Of a stretch of DNA of 64,000 nucleotides, positions 25,240-37,573 are shown piece by piece. Source of the stretch: Ancylostoma caninum. Lineage: Eukaryota > Nematoda > Chromadorea > Rhabditida > Ancylostomatidae. The translations under genes were made by a program, and so were the position numbers. The notes below the pieces were generated by a model. It worked only from the letters and a program-made list of their open reading frames with translations. It did not search any database and was not told the origin of the DNA. The stretch spans positions 1,199,501 through 1,263,500 of the forward strand of contig JBAJFG010000029.1 in assembly GCA_037903475.1 (NCBI GenBank), read 5' to 3'. Position 1 is the stretch's first letter. Every line of letters begins with the position of its first letter.

Positions 25240-26324
25240 GAAATATGGCCAATCATTTCTGGCAAGTTTCCAGAGAATCTGTTCGATTCCTTGCGCCGCT
25301 AAGGCAGAAAATTGAAGAAAAGGTGGTCCGCTTAGAATAATGTTGACGTCGCTGCTGTCAGAGAGGGTCTGTGGTGATTGAGCGAGGAAACAAGCAAAAG
25401 TGCAATAAGATGTTCTGCATCGAAGGATAACTAACGAAATCCCAGAATTTCATTGATCAATGGAGAGAAAGGGCAAATCTCTGGAAAAAATTGGAGACGA
25501 GGAAGGAACAGAAAAAATTCTTAGGTCTTCTAGTCCTAAGAAGTGAAAGCAATAGATGTCGTTGAGATAAGGAGAATTGCAGGAATCTCCTAGGAAGGAG
25601 GGGGGAGCAAAGAAGGAGAAAAAGGTGGTCCAATGACGTCATTGGCCTGACAGAAAGGAGCTGGGGAGCGGTGTGGAAATCCTTCTTCTATCAGTGGGCG
25701 TGGTCGTCGACGAAGAACTCGTCCATCAAACGAACTAATGCCTCGACGGCGCCAGTGCACTCTGATTCATCGCATCACATCGTCGTGTTCGAGCAGTCGA
25801 GCACGAATTGGCAATTGTTCTTCCTCCCCCGGGGGCGTGGCCAGTATGGTGAGCTGCAAGCGCTGCCCCCGGATGAGTCTAGAATATTCTACGAAGTGTT
25901 TTTGCGTGGGCACTGCGTGATCTCACAAAGGAGCCACCGAATTTCTTGGCATTCTCGTCAACGTTTGGACGTAGGCGGCCTCCATTCAGACGGATTTAAG
26001 ATGATGTCCTGGGCTTGCGTCGCCTTGTCGGTGGAAAAAGAAACTCTCGATTTTCCATGCGCTGCGCAGTTTCATCTGTGAAGTTCCAGAGAAAAGTGCT
26101 GATGCGACTCGAGGGAGTTGAATCTAGTAGCGTGGAAACTCACAGACTAAAGATAGCGATAGAGATGCCAAAATGGATGCACTGACAAACCTTATATGTG
26201 TACAATTCATCAGAGAACGTATGAGAGACATTAAAGAAGTAGAGAAAGCGAACGAATGGGTAGGGCTTGGAGAGGAAGACGAGAAAGACTAGCGAATGCC
26301 CAGCTAGAGTGCTGGTCAATTAGT
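25240..26324. other. non-coding stretch with an unassigned open frame
   Basis: A plus-strand frame of 136 codons (25671-26081) is open, but it has no splice or start context, and its composition is that of a chance frame in GC-richer DNA. Nothing else is supported. Confidence 0.35.
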
Positions 26325-26600
26325 TTTTGCACCACAAATACTACCCTTCGGGTTTGCCGCGCTGCATCACCCACGCGGCGCGGCAGTACAGCTGAGCGCT
26401 GTGGTTGTGGACGTTGCCGATAATGGCGTTTTTGTTAGGTTTCCCAACGGTTTTTTGTTCCCATTCAGAACGGTCGCGAGACTTCAATAATGGCAACTCC
26501 TGATAATCACAATAACCAGCTGATCTGCCGCTCCGCGTAGGTGGCGCGGCGCGGTAGGCCAAGGGGACAGTTGTCTGTGATGCAAGAGCGATTGACCAGT
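26325..26600. repeat. GC-rich hairpin repeat, copy 1
   Basis: Starts near TTTTGCACCACAAATAC, has a GGTTTGCCGCGCTGC/GCGGCGCGGCAG hairpin near its left end and a second (CTCCGCGTAGGTGGCGCGGC) near its right, and ends around GATGCAAGAGCGATTGA. The same order of landmarks is found at 30662-30930. The long minus-strand open frame here (26484-27023) overlaps the repeat and is not treated as a gene. Confidence 0.6.
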
Positions 26601-26639
26601 GGTGTATACTCCTTTTCGAATTGACTTTAGGAAATGGGG

Positions 26640-28377
26640 GTGGACAGTGGCGATGACTTTGTGAGGGAGATTTTCCCTGGTAAAGCTGACCCCTTCCCAC
26701 TGGAAAAAAATATGGTCCAACAGATGTAAGCTGAAACATGCGGCCTTCACTTGCAGCGCGCTTGTTTTCAAAAGTGAAGATTTATGCTTGTGCTGCCTCT
26801 GGATCCGACCAAAACATTGAATTTGGGTACAAGCTGCAGAAAATAAGCTTGCAAATGTGCCCATTTGTTTCTGTCTGGTGGGATCGGAGGCAAAAATTCC
26901 TTTATGTGGAGCAACGTGAAGTGAAAGGAGGCGGTGCTTACGCTGTGCGATTGGTGCACTGTAGTCAGTCGTTAGGTGTCGGGTGGCTCTTCGCTTGCTT
27001 TCATGCTCCCTTTTTTGATGCAAGACAGCAAATAAACAAATAAATAACAGAAGAGATTCGATCGAGGACGGGAACGATGATATCAGTGAAAAGTACGGAA
27101 ACGCAGACGATCAGAGCGCTAAGACGCAGATGGTGCTGTGGGCTTACCGGGCAATTTCGGCGCACTCTAGTGTCCTCTTAGCATTCTAATTTTCATGCTG
27201 TTATCCCACTCCATACGTAAGTACACGTTGTTGTGCATTCATTTGTGCGCATATTTTGAGTTTGGCAATAAGTTCGCGCGGTTTTTTTTCAACTCAATTT
27301 TTCACGTGTATTTGGACCAATTCCGATAGCCTGTTATAGGTCATCTTGTAGCTCTAGTTTTGCTCTATACGAATATTATAAGCAACTTCCCTAATTCTCG
27401 CTAATTCTCATTTTATGTCGCATGAAATGTGACCCTCCAATCAGGCGTACATCTCCGAAACCTCCAACATTTCCACTGCAATAGTGGAACGAACGCCGCT
27501 TAAGCTGCTGGGCATGTCAGTAGCGTCTATGTGGAAGCCATTACTGGTGAAAGGACATCGCAGAAGTGGATACCTTCTTCGGAGAGGTCGATCTTGGGCT
27601 GGAGGGTCGACTTTGTTCTGTACGCACAGCTCGTGGAGTTATGAGATTTCCCGCAAGGACTCGTTCTAGATGTGAAGGAGAAGTATTGCGGATATTACCT
27701 TTCAGAAAAAACCTAAGTTTAACTAGTCCACTTCGTGAAAATTCACTGAATGCTAAGATAAACCGCACGAACTCATTGCCCAACCTAATACATATATTTT
27801 CAACATCCGGAAATCATCATGTGACACTCGAGCTCATTTCGCCAAAGGACTTATTCCACGGAAAAAAGTCCTCGATGTCGTCTCGCAAGACAGCTAATAA
27901 ATTCCGCTCAAAAGCTCGTAACGACAAAAACGACCACCACGAACGCCTATTGTTCGTTAGCATGAAATGAAAGCGAAGAAAAGGTCATCTAAGGCTTGGA
28001 AGAAGGCTTATGTGGGTGATCGTCAGAACAGCTTCGCATGAAATTCCTTCAATTTTTTCTTTGGAATTCTCGTTAGCATTAATATTAAGTAATTAGTGAA
28101 GCACTTAAGTGATCAACTGTGACAGATGGGTTTTTATTTTTGTAAAATCTTTTAAAAATTAATAATATTTTCTATAGATTTGAGAATAGTAACAGATTTT
28201 TCGGACACTCACCACCCTCATAATTCAGGCCAAGTAAAAGAGTATCTAAGAAACCGCTGTCCCAATCCCGCGTCCTTTCTCCCGATAAAAATGTTCATCT
28301 TTGATGTGTAGTTATCAACAAGGCGTTAAAATGACTTAGGGGATTTCAGGAGTGAAACTCTGTTTGGGTTTTTTTAC
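26640..28377. other. non-coding stretch
   Basis: No supported gene. A plus-strand frame at 27566-27970 is open for 134 codons but begins without ATG or acceptor evidence and matches nothing I recognise. Confidence 0.4.
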
Positions 28378-28584
28378 TTAGTTAAAAAAAGCAAAACGAC
28401 CTGACGCCTTGGGCAGCTGGTTAGGGTCCGTAGACGCCTCAGGATTACCGAGTAGGTCAGCAATTGTGGTTGGGTCAGCCTTAGTCGTAGAAAACAGTTG
28501 TTCAAGAAATGCGTTATGTTTCTGGTCAACTGACCCCAAGTGAATTCGGTTTAGCACTTCTCTAGTTGTTTCTTTAGGAATCAT
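28378..28584 (-). CDS. candidate 68-residue protein (unidentified)
   Basis: ATG at 28584 lies ten bases after a TTGTGCAG acceptor. The frame runs 68 codons to TAA at 28378. Codon choice and composition are gene-like (ETTREVLNRIHLGSVDQKHN), mostly helical, with no signal peptide. An AATAAA occurs on the minus strand at 28138-28133. It may be a small single-exon trans-spliced gene, or the last exon of a larger one. No family recognised. Confidence 0.4.
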   Translation of the reverse strand: MIPKETTREVLNRIHLGSVDQKHNAFLEQLFSTTKADPTTIADLLGNPEASTDPNQLPKASGRFAFFN

Positions 28585-28601
28585 GGAAATACTACTGCAC
28601 A

Positions 28602-30661
28602 ATACCGAAATAATTCAATAGGTATCGCTCATTTCATAAAATTGAATATTTTCTTCTTGTTTCTTCTATTCTTCACATTATCTTCGGTTTTCACCCACCA
28701 TTTCGTGTATATACGGCAACAACATAGGTCCAACATTCGTGCAAAGACCACTATAAATTCTTAGTCACTGGGATACTCGTGAGAACCAAACGGCCATTTG
28801 ATTCTTTTGAGGCGAGCACGTGCTTAACCAATGAAGAAAGCTATCTTCATACATATTGAACAAATCGTAAAAACCGAGCAATTCTCCGGAGCTTCTGTAA
28901 ATGCAGAAGCACGATATTGGGTAGCGTGCGGAGAATTTTCATTTTAGCACTTGGAAATCATAGTCTGAAAGCAACTAGTCATCCTCATGCATGTATAAAT
29001 CACCTACGTAAGAGATTGTGAAGGTTTGTTCGATCAAAATCTCTGTTAGATTAACGGTACACATATAAAAGTGAGTGGTTTCCCACTCTTCACCCACAAC
29101 CCAGTGTAAGTTCAGAATGATTGGATGCATTTTAAGGTGAACTGACTTTAGTGGTTGGAAAGAAGGTGGACTTCCCCGAATCCTAGACAAAATAGGAGCA
29201 GAGAGAGTACTGTTAATGATGATACTAAAGCTAATAAGCGATTTTGTGCTAATAAGCTCTGTCTCAAGATTTTTCTAAATATTCCCATGAAGCTCTTGGG
29301 GTCATATTGCAGCTGTATTATTGTACTGCAGAAAATAACAAAAACTTGGTGATTACCAGTTATAATGAGAATTTCATGATGAATAACATTACTTATGTTT
29401 CAGTTAAAATCTCTTGAGAGGCGAGTGGTGCTTTAAGGCTGAGAAGTGTGGTGGTCTCTTTCCAGAAAGTTTCGCTCCAAAAACCACAATCCAACACAAC
29501 AACAATCACATGCAGCTTGTGATTCAACGGCACAGAAGAAAAAAACTGAATGGGCTGCTCATTACGTATGCTAATAGATTGCGCTAAGGAAAGCTGACCT
29601 CATCAAGCCATATTCCGTCTCATATTTCCATAAATAAAGTAAAAATTGACGTAGATTCTTGATGCTTTTGAATGTCAATGATGTTGTGAGCGTGGTAATT
29701 TCAGATTCGTTCCTACATCGTTATAGTCACTTCATATGTGAAAATGAGAATTTTTGTTTGCAGCGCTGATTACGAAATCAACTTATGAATTTCACATGTT
29801 ATGTCACTTGCAGTAAAAGCGAGCACTGACGTCGCCTTATGGAAAGCGCTTCTTTTTCTGCGAGTGTACAGGGCATTTCTGTACACAGATCCATGAATCG
29901 CGGGAGAAAAATATCCTCCTATGTGTACTCTGCTTCTTTTGAAAAAAAAAGTTTTATCTAGCCTTCTTGAGCTACTTTGGAGATTGTCGAATAAATTTGC
30001 CGTGTTTTGTTGTTGTGAAAGGCGGAGACATGAACCGCCTTTTCTCATTGGTCAGTTTCTGACCAGCCACAAAATTTTTCAAAAAAAAAAACCATTGTGT
30101 GACTGCTGCCACGTCACCAGCTAGCCTTTGCAGTCTTTGTGACAGTTGTCCATGATTAGAGCAAAGCAGATGAAAGTAAATCATTTGCTTGCGTGCTGAA
30201 ACTCGAAGAGCTGCTAAATCCACTCTAATTGCCACAGTGTGCGAACACCTCTTCCTATACGAGCTGGAAAGGAAATGCAAATACATCTGTTATCGCGTGA
30301 ATCGCAAGAGGGCTATTTCCGCTGTGTATAGGAAAATAGGAGAATAATCGCTTGCGCTGTTTATGATGTCGGATAGGAAGCTGACATAGTTCCCAGGAGA
30401 GAAGCGGGCGAGGAACACACTACGTCCTGAGCCTATTCCGCGCAGAAAAATAATGGTGTCCGCATCATGATGCTAAAGAGATGTATTGTCGAAAATATCC
30501 AGTGTTTCGGGTTTTTTTTTCGAACATGGCAGGTGACTAGAGAGTAACGATGGGGGAAACGGATTCATCTCACGCCCACTCCTTTCTTATTGGTCGCAAA
30601 TGAATTCTTCCCATTTTTAACAGTTGTTCATCTGGTTCTTAGGTGTGTAGGGCCACTCAAT
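28602..30661. other. non-coding stretch
   Basis: No supported gene. A minus-strand frame at 28975-29190 has a passable donor (CTTAC/GTAGGT) and could be an exon, but no phase-compatible partner was found. Confidence 0.35.
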
Positions 30662-30930
30662 CGCTTTTGCACTTCACAATACCGCCCTTCTGGTCTGCCG
30701 CGCCGCCTAGGTGGTGCGGCGCGGCAGACCAACTGGACGCTATTGTTGTCGAGCGTAGATTTCAGCTCTTTCTTTGTGAATTTGCCTTCATTCTAAAATT
30801 TTTGGGCGGAGACATAAGCAGAGCATCAATTCACCAGACAACTACACCACCCAGCTGGCCTGCCTCATCGCGTCGGTGGTGCGGCGCGGCAGTCAGTCAT
30901 GCGGTATTCTGTGATGCAAGAATGATTGAG
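30662..30930. repeat. GC-rich hairpin repeat, copy 2
   Basis: Same landmarks as 26325-26600. The left hairpin at 30692-30730 is nearly perfect: GGTCTGCCGCGCCGC pairs with GCGGCGCGGCAGACC around CTAGGTGGT-type bases. A second GTGCGGCGCGGCAG occurs near 30880, and the block ends near GATGCAAGAATGATTGA. Both copies are in the same orientation. Confidence 0.6.
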
Positions 30931-31393
30931 CGGCACTGCAGTTCAATGTATTGTGCAATACTATTTGTGTGCAGGCGACTATTCCATTGGAAGGCTTTAG
31001 CCTTTTGTAGTTATCTCTTGTATCTGACACAGTTCGATGATTGCTTGAATCCATAGTAAGTTTCTCGCATGGTGGTCTCCGACCCTGTCAGCTTTTTCTT
31101 TTTTTTTTTTGAAATACGCTGTGCCTTTCATAATCCAGTAACATATTACCCATATTGCGCTCTTCATGGATAGTTTTTTTTTTCAATTTCTGGAAGAACT
31201 TTTGGTCCTTATGCACTCATAAAATGGAAACATACTCGAGAAGAGATCGACCTTCCTTGTCCAACTTTGTTTGAGCAGGCATGCCAAGGTTAAAGTGTTA
31301 AAGAGCGAATTTAAATTTTCTACTACGCTGGACTTTGAGCTGATAAGATTCATATAACTATAGACACTTCTGCATCGTTTCACAGAAATCCGT
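30931..31393. other. 3' flank of aspartic protease gene 1
   Basis: AT-rich sequence after the stop codon of the minus-strand protease. No canonical AATAAA is visible close by on that strand. Confidence 0.4.
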
Positions 31394-33141
31394 TTAAAGT
31401 CCGGAGTGGTTGGCCTTAGCGAATCCGATTCGCTTCTGGCCGATGTCGTAGATGTTGCAGTAGGTGCGGATCCAAGTGTCTCCAAGAATCCAGGCAGGAC
31501 CGAAACCACCGGCGTTCATGCCGAAGAAGGTCAGAGCGCACTAAATCAGCAAGTTTTGTCATTAGCACTACTTCGCGGGGAGAAAATTCACTGCTTCACG
31601 AACCTTTCCGTTTCCGAGACCGAGGTCGAGCACGTACTCAACGGAGGGCACGTTGTATTTGACGCCATTGATGGTGAAGACGAGGTCAGGCTGGGTCTTC
31701 ATGGTCGAGCATGGGACGGTGTAGAGCTCGTTGAGGAAGTCATACTTGGCACCAGTCTGCTTGACAACGGCGCTGACAACGGTGGTTGGGGCTCCGATCC
31801 AGGATGTGCCGGTGTCGGAGATGACCTAAGACATAGAGAACCATTTTATCTACTGGAAATTGAGCACGTGAAGCTCCCTACCTGCTGCTTCTTGCTCTCT
31901 GAGTAACTTCCGATGCCGAAGGCCTGGATGGGGAACTGCCAGTAGGTCTCAGCGGACAGGGGAACGTAGTTGATCTGGGACTGGCAGTTGGTGGTGTCGA
32001 TAGCTCCATAGGTGATCAGACCGGCGTTTCCACCATTGCTGACGGTCAGCTGAAGCGGTTGCAGTGAAGTGATGTGAAATTAATGTAGTTACAGAGATTC
32101 TAGGCTTTGCAGGTAGCTTAATGTCCTACCTTTCTGTCCATCCATACGGTGAAGAGAGGCTTGTCGAGCTGGGGAAGAAGGTTCTGCATGGGTGGGACGA
32201 CCTAAAATAATTTTCAGATGATGCTACTAAGGCTTTTGATTGAATTGGCGTATTAAACATATATTTAATACTTCAAGGTAACCATTCGCACCTTGTCAAC
32301 AGCCAGAGCGGGCCATCCAAGACCAAGAATACCATCGACTGGTTGGTATCCGAAGACCTGAGCGAGATGGGTGGCAACACCGAACTCCTGCGTCTTGATT
32401 GTGAGTCCTGGAAAGAATTTGTTTACTGTTGCTCTCTGGATGGTCGAGTGGAACAATCGAATGGTTTGTCCTTAATCTCGCATTGCAGCCTGCTACTTTA
32501 CTGCTCTATCCTAGAGTTTTTCTAGTACGTATTATTACAAAACATTACCTGCGAAGGACACGGTGTCCTTTCCGAGGTAACCGTTGCACGATCCTGATCC
32601 GTACTGGATGGAGAAAGTGCGGGTCTCCTTTTGGAAGGTGGACGACTTGGTGGTGTCGAACTTGTGCTTGGTGTAGCCGCTGTTGGGCTCACCGTTGCAG
32701 TCGGCGGTGTTACATGCGGCGTCGATCACCCACAGGTTCGAGGATCCTGTGTCCAGGACAAGGGTGGTGGTCTGGGCTGAAAATATTGCGCTATACCACT
32801 TCTTCAAAGAGTTTCCCTCGCAGGAAAAGTATGAAGGGCTCACGTGGGGTTCCAACAGTCACGTTTCCGAGGTAGAAGTCATCAGCGTAGTCAATGAACG
32901 GCTGCGATCCGGAGGCGAGGATCTGAGCACGTCGCAGGTGCTGCTCTTCCAGGTATTTCTGGTAGAGGTTAGCGCTAAAATGAAGACATAGTAGTTTACT
33001 GCTACTAGCGTTTCATTCGATAGATTAAGGAACTTACGCGATGAGCTTGGCACGGAGCGATCCGGACGAACGGGTCTCCATTGTGAACGACTTAGCGTAG
33101 AGCACCGCCACAAGGGCGGCGAGCACTAGGATGGTCTTCAT
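31394..33141 (-). CDS. pepsin-like aspartic protease 1 (ASP-1-like, family A1)
   Basis: Secreted or lysosomal endopeptidase, 395 residues. Exons: 33141-33038, 32974-32844, 32776-32549, 32407-32292, 32201-32130, 32049-31882, 31825-31604, 31540-31394; all junctions keep frame. It has a signal peptide (MKTILVLAALVAVLYAKSF), then a short propeptide with SLRAKLIA, then the first catalytic motif VLDTGSSNLWVID, the flap IQYGSGSCNGYLG, the YQPVDGILGLGWPALAVD segment, the second catalytic motif ISDTGTSWIGAP, and the C-terminal WILGDTWIRTYCNIYDIGQK. Length and layout match C. elegans ASP-1. Codons are strongly biased to C or G endings, suggesting high expression. The start is fixed by the signal peptide and an acceptor two bases upstream. 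It is nearly identical in protein to gene 2 (tandem duplicate). A digestive (gut) role is inferred from the family. Confidence 0.94.
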
Positions 33142-33143
33142 AC

Positions 33144-33145
33144 CT
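33144..33145 (-). promoter_or_regulatory. probable spliced-leader acceptor, protease 1
   Basis: A pyrimidine-rich CTTCTAG ends two bases before the ATG, leaving GT as the leader. The same arrangement precedes the other three protease genes. Trans-splicing is inferred; a 5' non-coding exon would look the same. Confidence 0.6.
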
Positions 33146-34689
33146 AGAAGAGTGAACATAGAAGGAATCTGGATAAATTTAATAGTACTAGAATGTAGAG
33201 TTCCAACGGAATAACGATGTAATCGAGTTACTTAATTCACTGTTGGTAAAATTTTACAAGGGATTGCCCATTTCATTAGAAAATATTTGTTTGAAATTGA
33301 ACAAAATTAACACCTTCTAAGGTATACGATGAACAATATCTATCTGCACGTGTTTCCGCCCCTTCTAGTCACGAAATATGCGTTTTTTCGTTTCTTAAAC
33401 AATGCGAACCCAGTTTTCGAGCAGCTCATTTGTCTGTAGCCGTAAAGCTCTAATAGTGCCATAAAGCTGTAACAAAGAAGGAAAACTGATAGCAAAGGAG
33501 TAGCTGCGCAGCGGTCTTCACCCTTATATGGTCACGATCGCACGGACCGTTATCGTGATAAGGTTCCGGTAACTTCTTCGCAGATATATTGCGTGGCAAC
33601 TGATAACGCTGTCCCGAATCGCCGGAGGAAGAATGGAAAAATGTATTGCTGCACCCACAAGATTATAAGGCCAATTAAAGTGAATTTATGGGAATTTTCC
33701 TTCATAAGTAGTAAATTACTTTCTTTCGAAGAAGCTCCTACGATTCTGCGTGGAAGTCGAACTCGCGACGCAGGTAACATTAGTTAAAGGCTATGTCTCA
33801 TCCCAGGATCGATTTTGGGATTTCGACATCCGACGAATCCACAGGCGACGCTGACCACAATTGTGCACACATTTCTTGGCAAAATTGCTGTAAAATTCCT
33901 TTCGAACGCCTTATTCCGGGAGAGTTTGATGTTCCGCGTACGGTAGATGCCACAAGGAGTTACGTCATGCCGCGTCAGAGGTGATATCGATCGCTGGTGG
34001 ATAGGAGGAGCGCAACTACTTGAGGGTCCGAATTCTCCAAAATTAAGACACTCAAGCAATGATTCTCGGCATTTTTGTAAGGTAATACGTGTACTGTTGT
34101 GACCAGCATCGCCTGCAGATTCTTTCCACGTCAGAATCTCAAAATCGATCCTCAGGTAGTACGGTGGTGCCCATTCAGGTTAATTGATTTTTCGGCATTT
34201 TTCAGAAAAGTTCCTTGTGATTGAGCTGTTCACGCGTATATTATACAATTCCTCATAAAATTGTGCTCATGTCACTATGAAGTACTCCATAAAGAGATAT
34301 TACAATTCAAAATTACCGCACAGATTCTGCTTATCTTTATTGCTGCCCAACGGACCCGCTGGACTTTGGTGCTGCCTACACAGTGTTATGTTTAGTGACG
34401 CAAATGCTAAGAAAATGATGATATTGTGGCGATCACGCTTTATGCCTTAACACTGTCCCATATCCTATCTTCGAACAGACGTGGCCGATCCTTTACTACC
34501 CTCAGGTGATTAACGCATTTGCGACAATGTGCTCAACCGGTTGAAATGCGTAGTTCGAAGTGTGGGACCGCGTGCACAACTTGTTGAGCACAAACACGTG
34601 CTTGGAGGACCGCCCCTGTCCCACGCGGTGCACCATGCCGAAAGCGTAAGATCGCGAATGTGTTAAAGACTCACTAAGAAATTAAATGA
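33146..34689. other. upstream region of protease 1
   Basis: Non-coding. It carries GATA-type sites at 33550-33606. No further gene is seen. Confidence 0.45.
33550..33606 (-). promoter_or_regulatory. cluster of GATA-factor motifs upstream of protease 1
   Basis: TTATC (33550-33554) and TGATAA (33556-33561) form an inverted pair, and another TGATAA lies at 33601-33606, about 410-465 bases upstream of the ATG. Nematode gut genes are commonly driven by ELT-2-type GATA factors through TGATAA; this assignment is inference from motif and gene class. Confidence 0.4.
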
Positions 34690-35110
34690 GGAGTACTCTT
34701 CTTCCTAGCCATATTCCCAAGGGTTGGCGCTCGCGTTTCTTGTAGGGCCTCATTCCTTCGTTTAGAGCGTCGCCGGTTGTAATCCAGCCACCGGGTTTAG
34801 GTTTTCCTCTTGGTCTACCCCGTTCAAGGTAATATTCATAATTGATTTGGCCATTGAACTGACGTCACTTCTCAACACGCGACCGTACCTGCGTAGTTAG
34901 CCCCGAATGGTGTTACTTCTTACAACGAACGCACCTCTTCGTTGCAGACTCTACAGAGACGAATGAGTACCTCGGTCCAGTGGAGAATTTGCATCTCCAT
35001 AGCATTCCGATTTACTTGTTTTCAATGTGATTGATCAGCATTCAGCTCCATATAATGCCATAGTCATGTTACTGTGCTTCACGGGGTGGAGCGGAATTAT
35101 GGGCACTGTC
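34690..35110 (-). pseudogene. 3' part of a degenerate RTE-type retrotransposon
   Basis: Read on the minus strand, fragments correspond to the C-terminal region of RTE-clade reverse transcriptase polyproteins: MALYGAEC, then CNEEVR-like and RYGRVLRS-like stretches, then GRPRGKPKPG. Frameshifts and stops are frequent. It is separated from the rest of the element (35960-37573) by about 850 bases of unrelated or unrecognisable sequence. Confidence 0.6.
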
Positions 35111-35959
35111 CGCGGTCTGTGAATTTGCTCAAGTGTTGACAAGCTTCAAGGTCCTTTTGAGATTTCTTAATTTTCTCCTATAGTCCAGGTCTTCTCTTTC
35201 TGCTCATTTCATTTCATATGTCGGTTTCAACCATGGTCCAATTATAGACCCATCGTTCTGTCACTACCACTCAGCATGACAACAATGTTTAGACACACAA
35301 GAGTTGTTGCCCTTCAGGAATCTGCAAGAACTTCATCCACATAGTGGTACAATGTGTCAAAGTCCTGGTAAGAGGAGGCATTGGTCTCACCCGCGGAAGA
35401 CATCGCTCCTCAGAAATTTGTGCTCAAAATCGGTAAGAAACTGGGTCTGGCCGACGCATGCCGATGAGAAATTTCAATCGAATCTCTGATGAAACGAACA
35501 TGATCAAGCCCTCAATGAAGACAACTTTGAGCAAGCAATTTAAGAGGGAGTCTCAATTGTGAACAAGTTTCACCCAGGCGTAGAGCCACAAGGAGACCCG
35601 TGAATGATGCGAGCAAAACTTTTTCAAATCGTCAACTTCAGTTGGTGACCTCCCAACTGCTTCGACCTTCGCTCATTGGATTACCCTGTCTGGGTGATTC
35701 CTAGATCGAATACATGCTAGGAGCCGCATGTGGACGCTGGTGGGCTTGACGGAGCTTTTCACAGAAACTCGAGAATGATAGTGACCACCACTTGCGTGCC
35801 GCAGACAACACCTGCCTGGCATTGTATAGACACAGAAAGGGTAACATTCAAAACCAAATGTAGGTTATTATTGCCGTAGGAGTACCTGATATTCCCTCTT
35901 AGAGACCTTCACGATATTATTGCTTCTTCGTTCAGGAAGTTAAGTTTATCTGGTACCCC
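35111..35959. other. unassigned sequence within the retroelement remains
   Basis: About 850 bases that do not read as RTE protein in any frame I checked. It may be a later insertion or an eroded part of the element. Confidence 0.3.
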
Positions 35960-37573
35960 ATTTGGCCCACCCTGCATTTCTTCTACTTCAGTTTGTGCGA
36001 AATCTGCCTATCACACCCAAATCCTGTGACCTGCATCCACTTACTCCATGCAGCGTTTGCTCGATTCGTCTCGATTTGAGTGCTGCCGCCAGTAGACATA
36101 CGGAAACCATGATTCTTGAACACCAATACCTCTTAAATTTCGTTATTGTCAACGAAAATCGTAACGGGCATTCTCTCCACATTTAATGTACACCGATGTT
36201 GGGCCTCATCCCGCACTGTCCCAGCCGATCTATTCCAGCCGGCACTTTTTGCTGCAGTTCTTCTTGGATTCTATCAGCAACATCTCATCGTCTACAAGAA
36301 GGGATGTCTGTGGTTAAATCTATTGAAGATCGCGTGATATAGTATGCAGAGGATGAGTGAAACGGTGGCAGTACAGAGCTTTGATGCATTTTCTCACGGG
36401 CTTCAAACGGTGCTGATGTTTCTGCAGTGTGTCTGACTGATCTTGTGATATTCTTCATACGAATCTTGGTAGCCCGGCCGCGTGAGCAAAGCTATGCTGC
36501 GCCCCTTGGCGAGCCCACACTGGTTCTTCGTTACTTCAACGATGTCGCGAAGTCTTTCTTTCTAGAACTTGTTCGAATCTTCATTGTATGACACAGCTGC
36601 CTAATTGGTCGGCACATCGTACAATCTGCGATGCCTCCGTTTCCTTTCCAAACGGTACTGTACTGGTCATCCACGAGTTAGGCAGTTTCCCTCCGGCTGT
36701 TATTTCATCTAAAGAGCTAAGCCAGCTGGTTAAAACACTTTTAGCTATCTCCCAGATTTTAGGTGGCATAGTGTTTAGACTGGGAGACTTTATGTTCTCG
36801 ATCCTTCTTAGCGCAGCTGGAACTTCCTCCTCTTCGATCGGTGGTACTGGTACTGACATCGTCTTTACTGTAAGTATCGGAGCATGCAGTGTTCGCTTTA
36901 ACGACTAAAGGTGACACCCGTCAAAAGTCTCGACTCCATTATAAATCGTCACTAGTGACACACATTGCCAGTACATCACAAATGTTCAACGAGCACAAAG
37001 AATCATGACTTAATCGCAAAGAAATCCAAATAGAAGTCGAAGGCGAAAACAGCTGCCTTGCATGCGCCAGTTCATACAGGCCATGGTCACTCGTACAAGC
37101 GCGTGTGACACCCACAATGTACCCACTAATGTCGAACGGAGCGCGCTTAGTCGCAGGGTTAGCAGCACCCCGATTTCGTGAGTTTCTCGTCTGTTTCGCG
37201 CTATTTCACTGTTGGATATAAGTGCTTAATTTCTTAAAACCCTAACGTTTAGCAAGTTCTCAAACACGATAATTGGAGAGGGTGTTGGCTTCAAGTAAGT
37301 GGGGAAGACGATAAAGTAGACGTCGGGTTTGTTATTATTAATCCGCACAACATGACCGCAACTTTCAGTGTTGCGTTGTCTCGCTTCGGCAACAAGGTAG
37401 ATCATTTCTTCTTGGGCGATATCTAACTCTTGATACACGGATCTATAACTGCTGTATTCGCTCTGGGCTTCGTTTCTCAATACTCCTGCATGTTTTCGTC
37501 TGATCTCGTTTTCAGCCACTTCTTGTACGTGTTCTCCCTCTTCGTCACAAAGACTTGAACCTCCTAGGACCAC
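35960..37573 (-). pseudogene. degenerate RTE-type retrotransposon (reverse transcriptase)
   Basis: On the minus strand the order of a nematode RTE polyprotein is preserved in broken frames. A linker similar to ...YQELDIAQEEMIYLVAEARQR lies at about 37.4 kb. The RT start (EEEEVPAALRRIENIKSPS, then LPNSWMTSTVPF) lies at about 36.7 kb, followed by a remnant of the QCGLAKGRS type. The catalytic box is at about 36.28 kb as LLVDDEMLLIES, where YADD would be usual. A later segment (ALKSRRIEQTLHG...VIGRF) lies at about 36.05 kb. Stops and frameshifts show it is dead. It sits between protease genes 1 and 2. Confidence 0.75.

Noticed and set aside
26484..27023. 179-codon minus-strand open frame, the longest in the window
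   Set aside because: It overlaps the GC-rich hairpin repeat, begins without splice or promoter support and resembles no protein family.
28975..29190. minus-strand 71-codon frame with a possible donor
   Set aside because: Joining it to the 28584 exon gives an in-frame stop, and no other partner was found.
31406..31906. 166-codon plus-strand open frame
   Set aside because: It is antisense to exons 7 and 8 of protease gene 1. The GC-rich, codon-biased exons leave the opposite strand open; similar shadows occur opposite genes 2 and 3.
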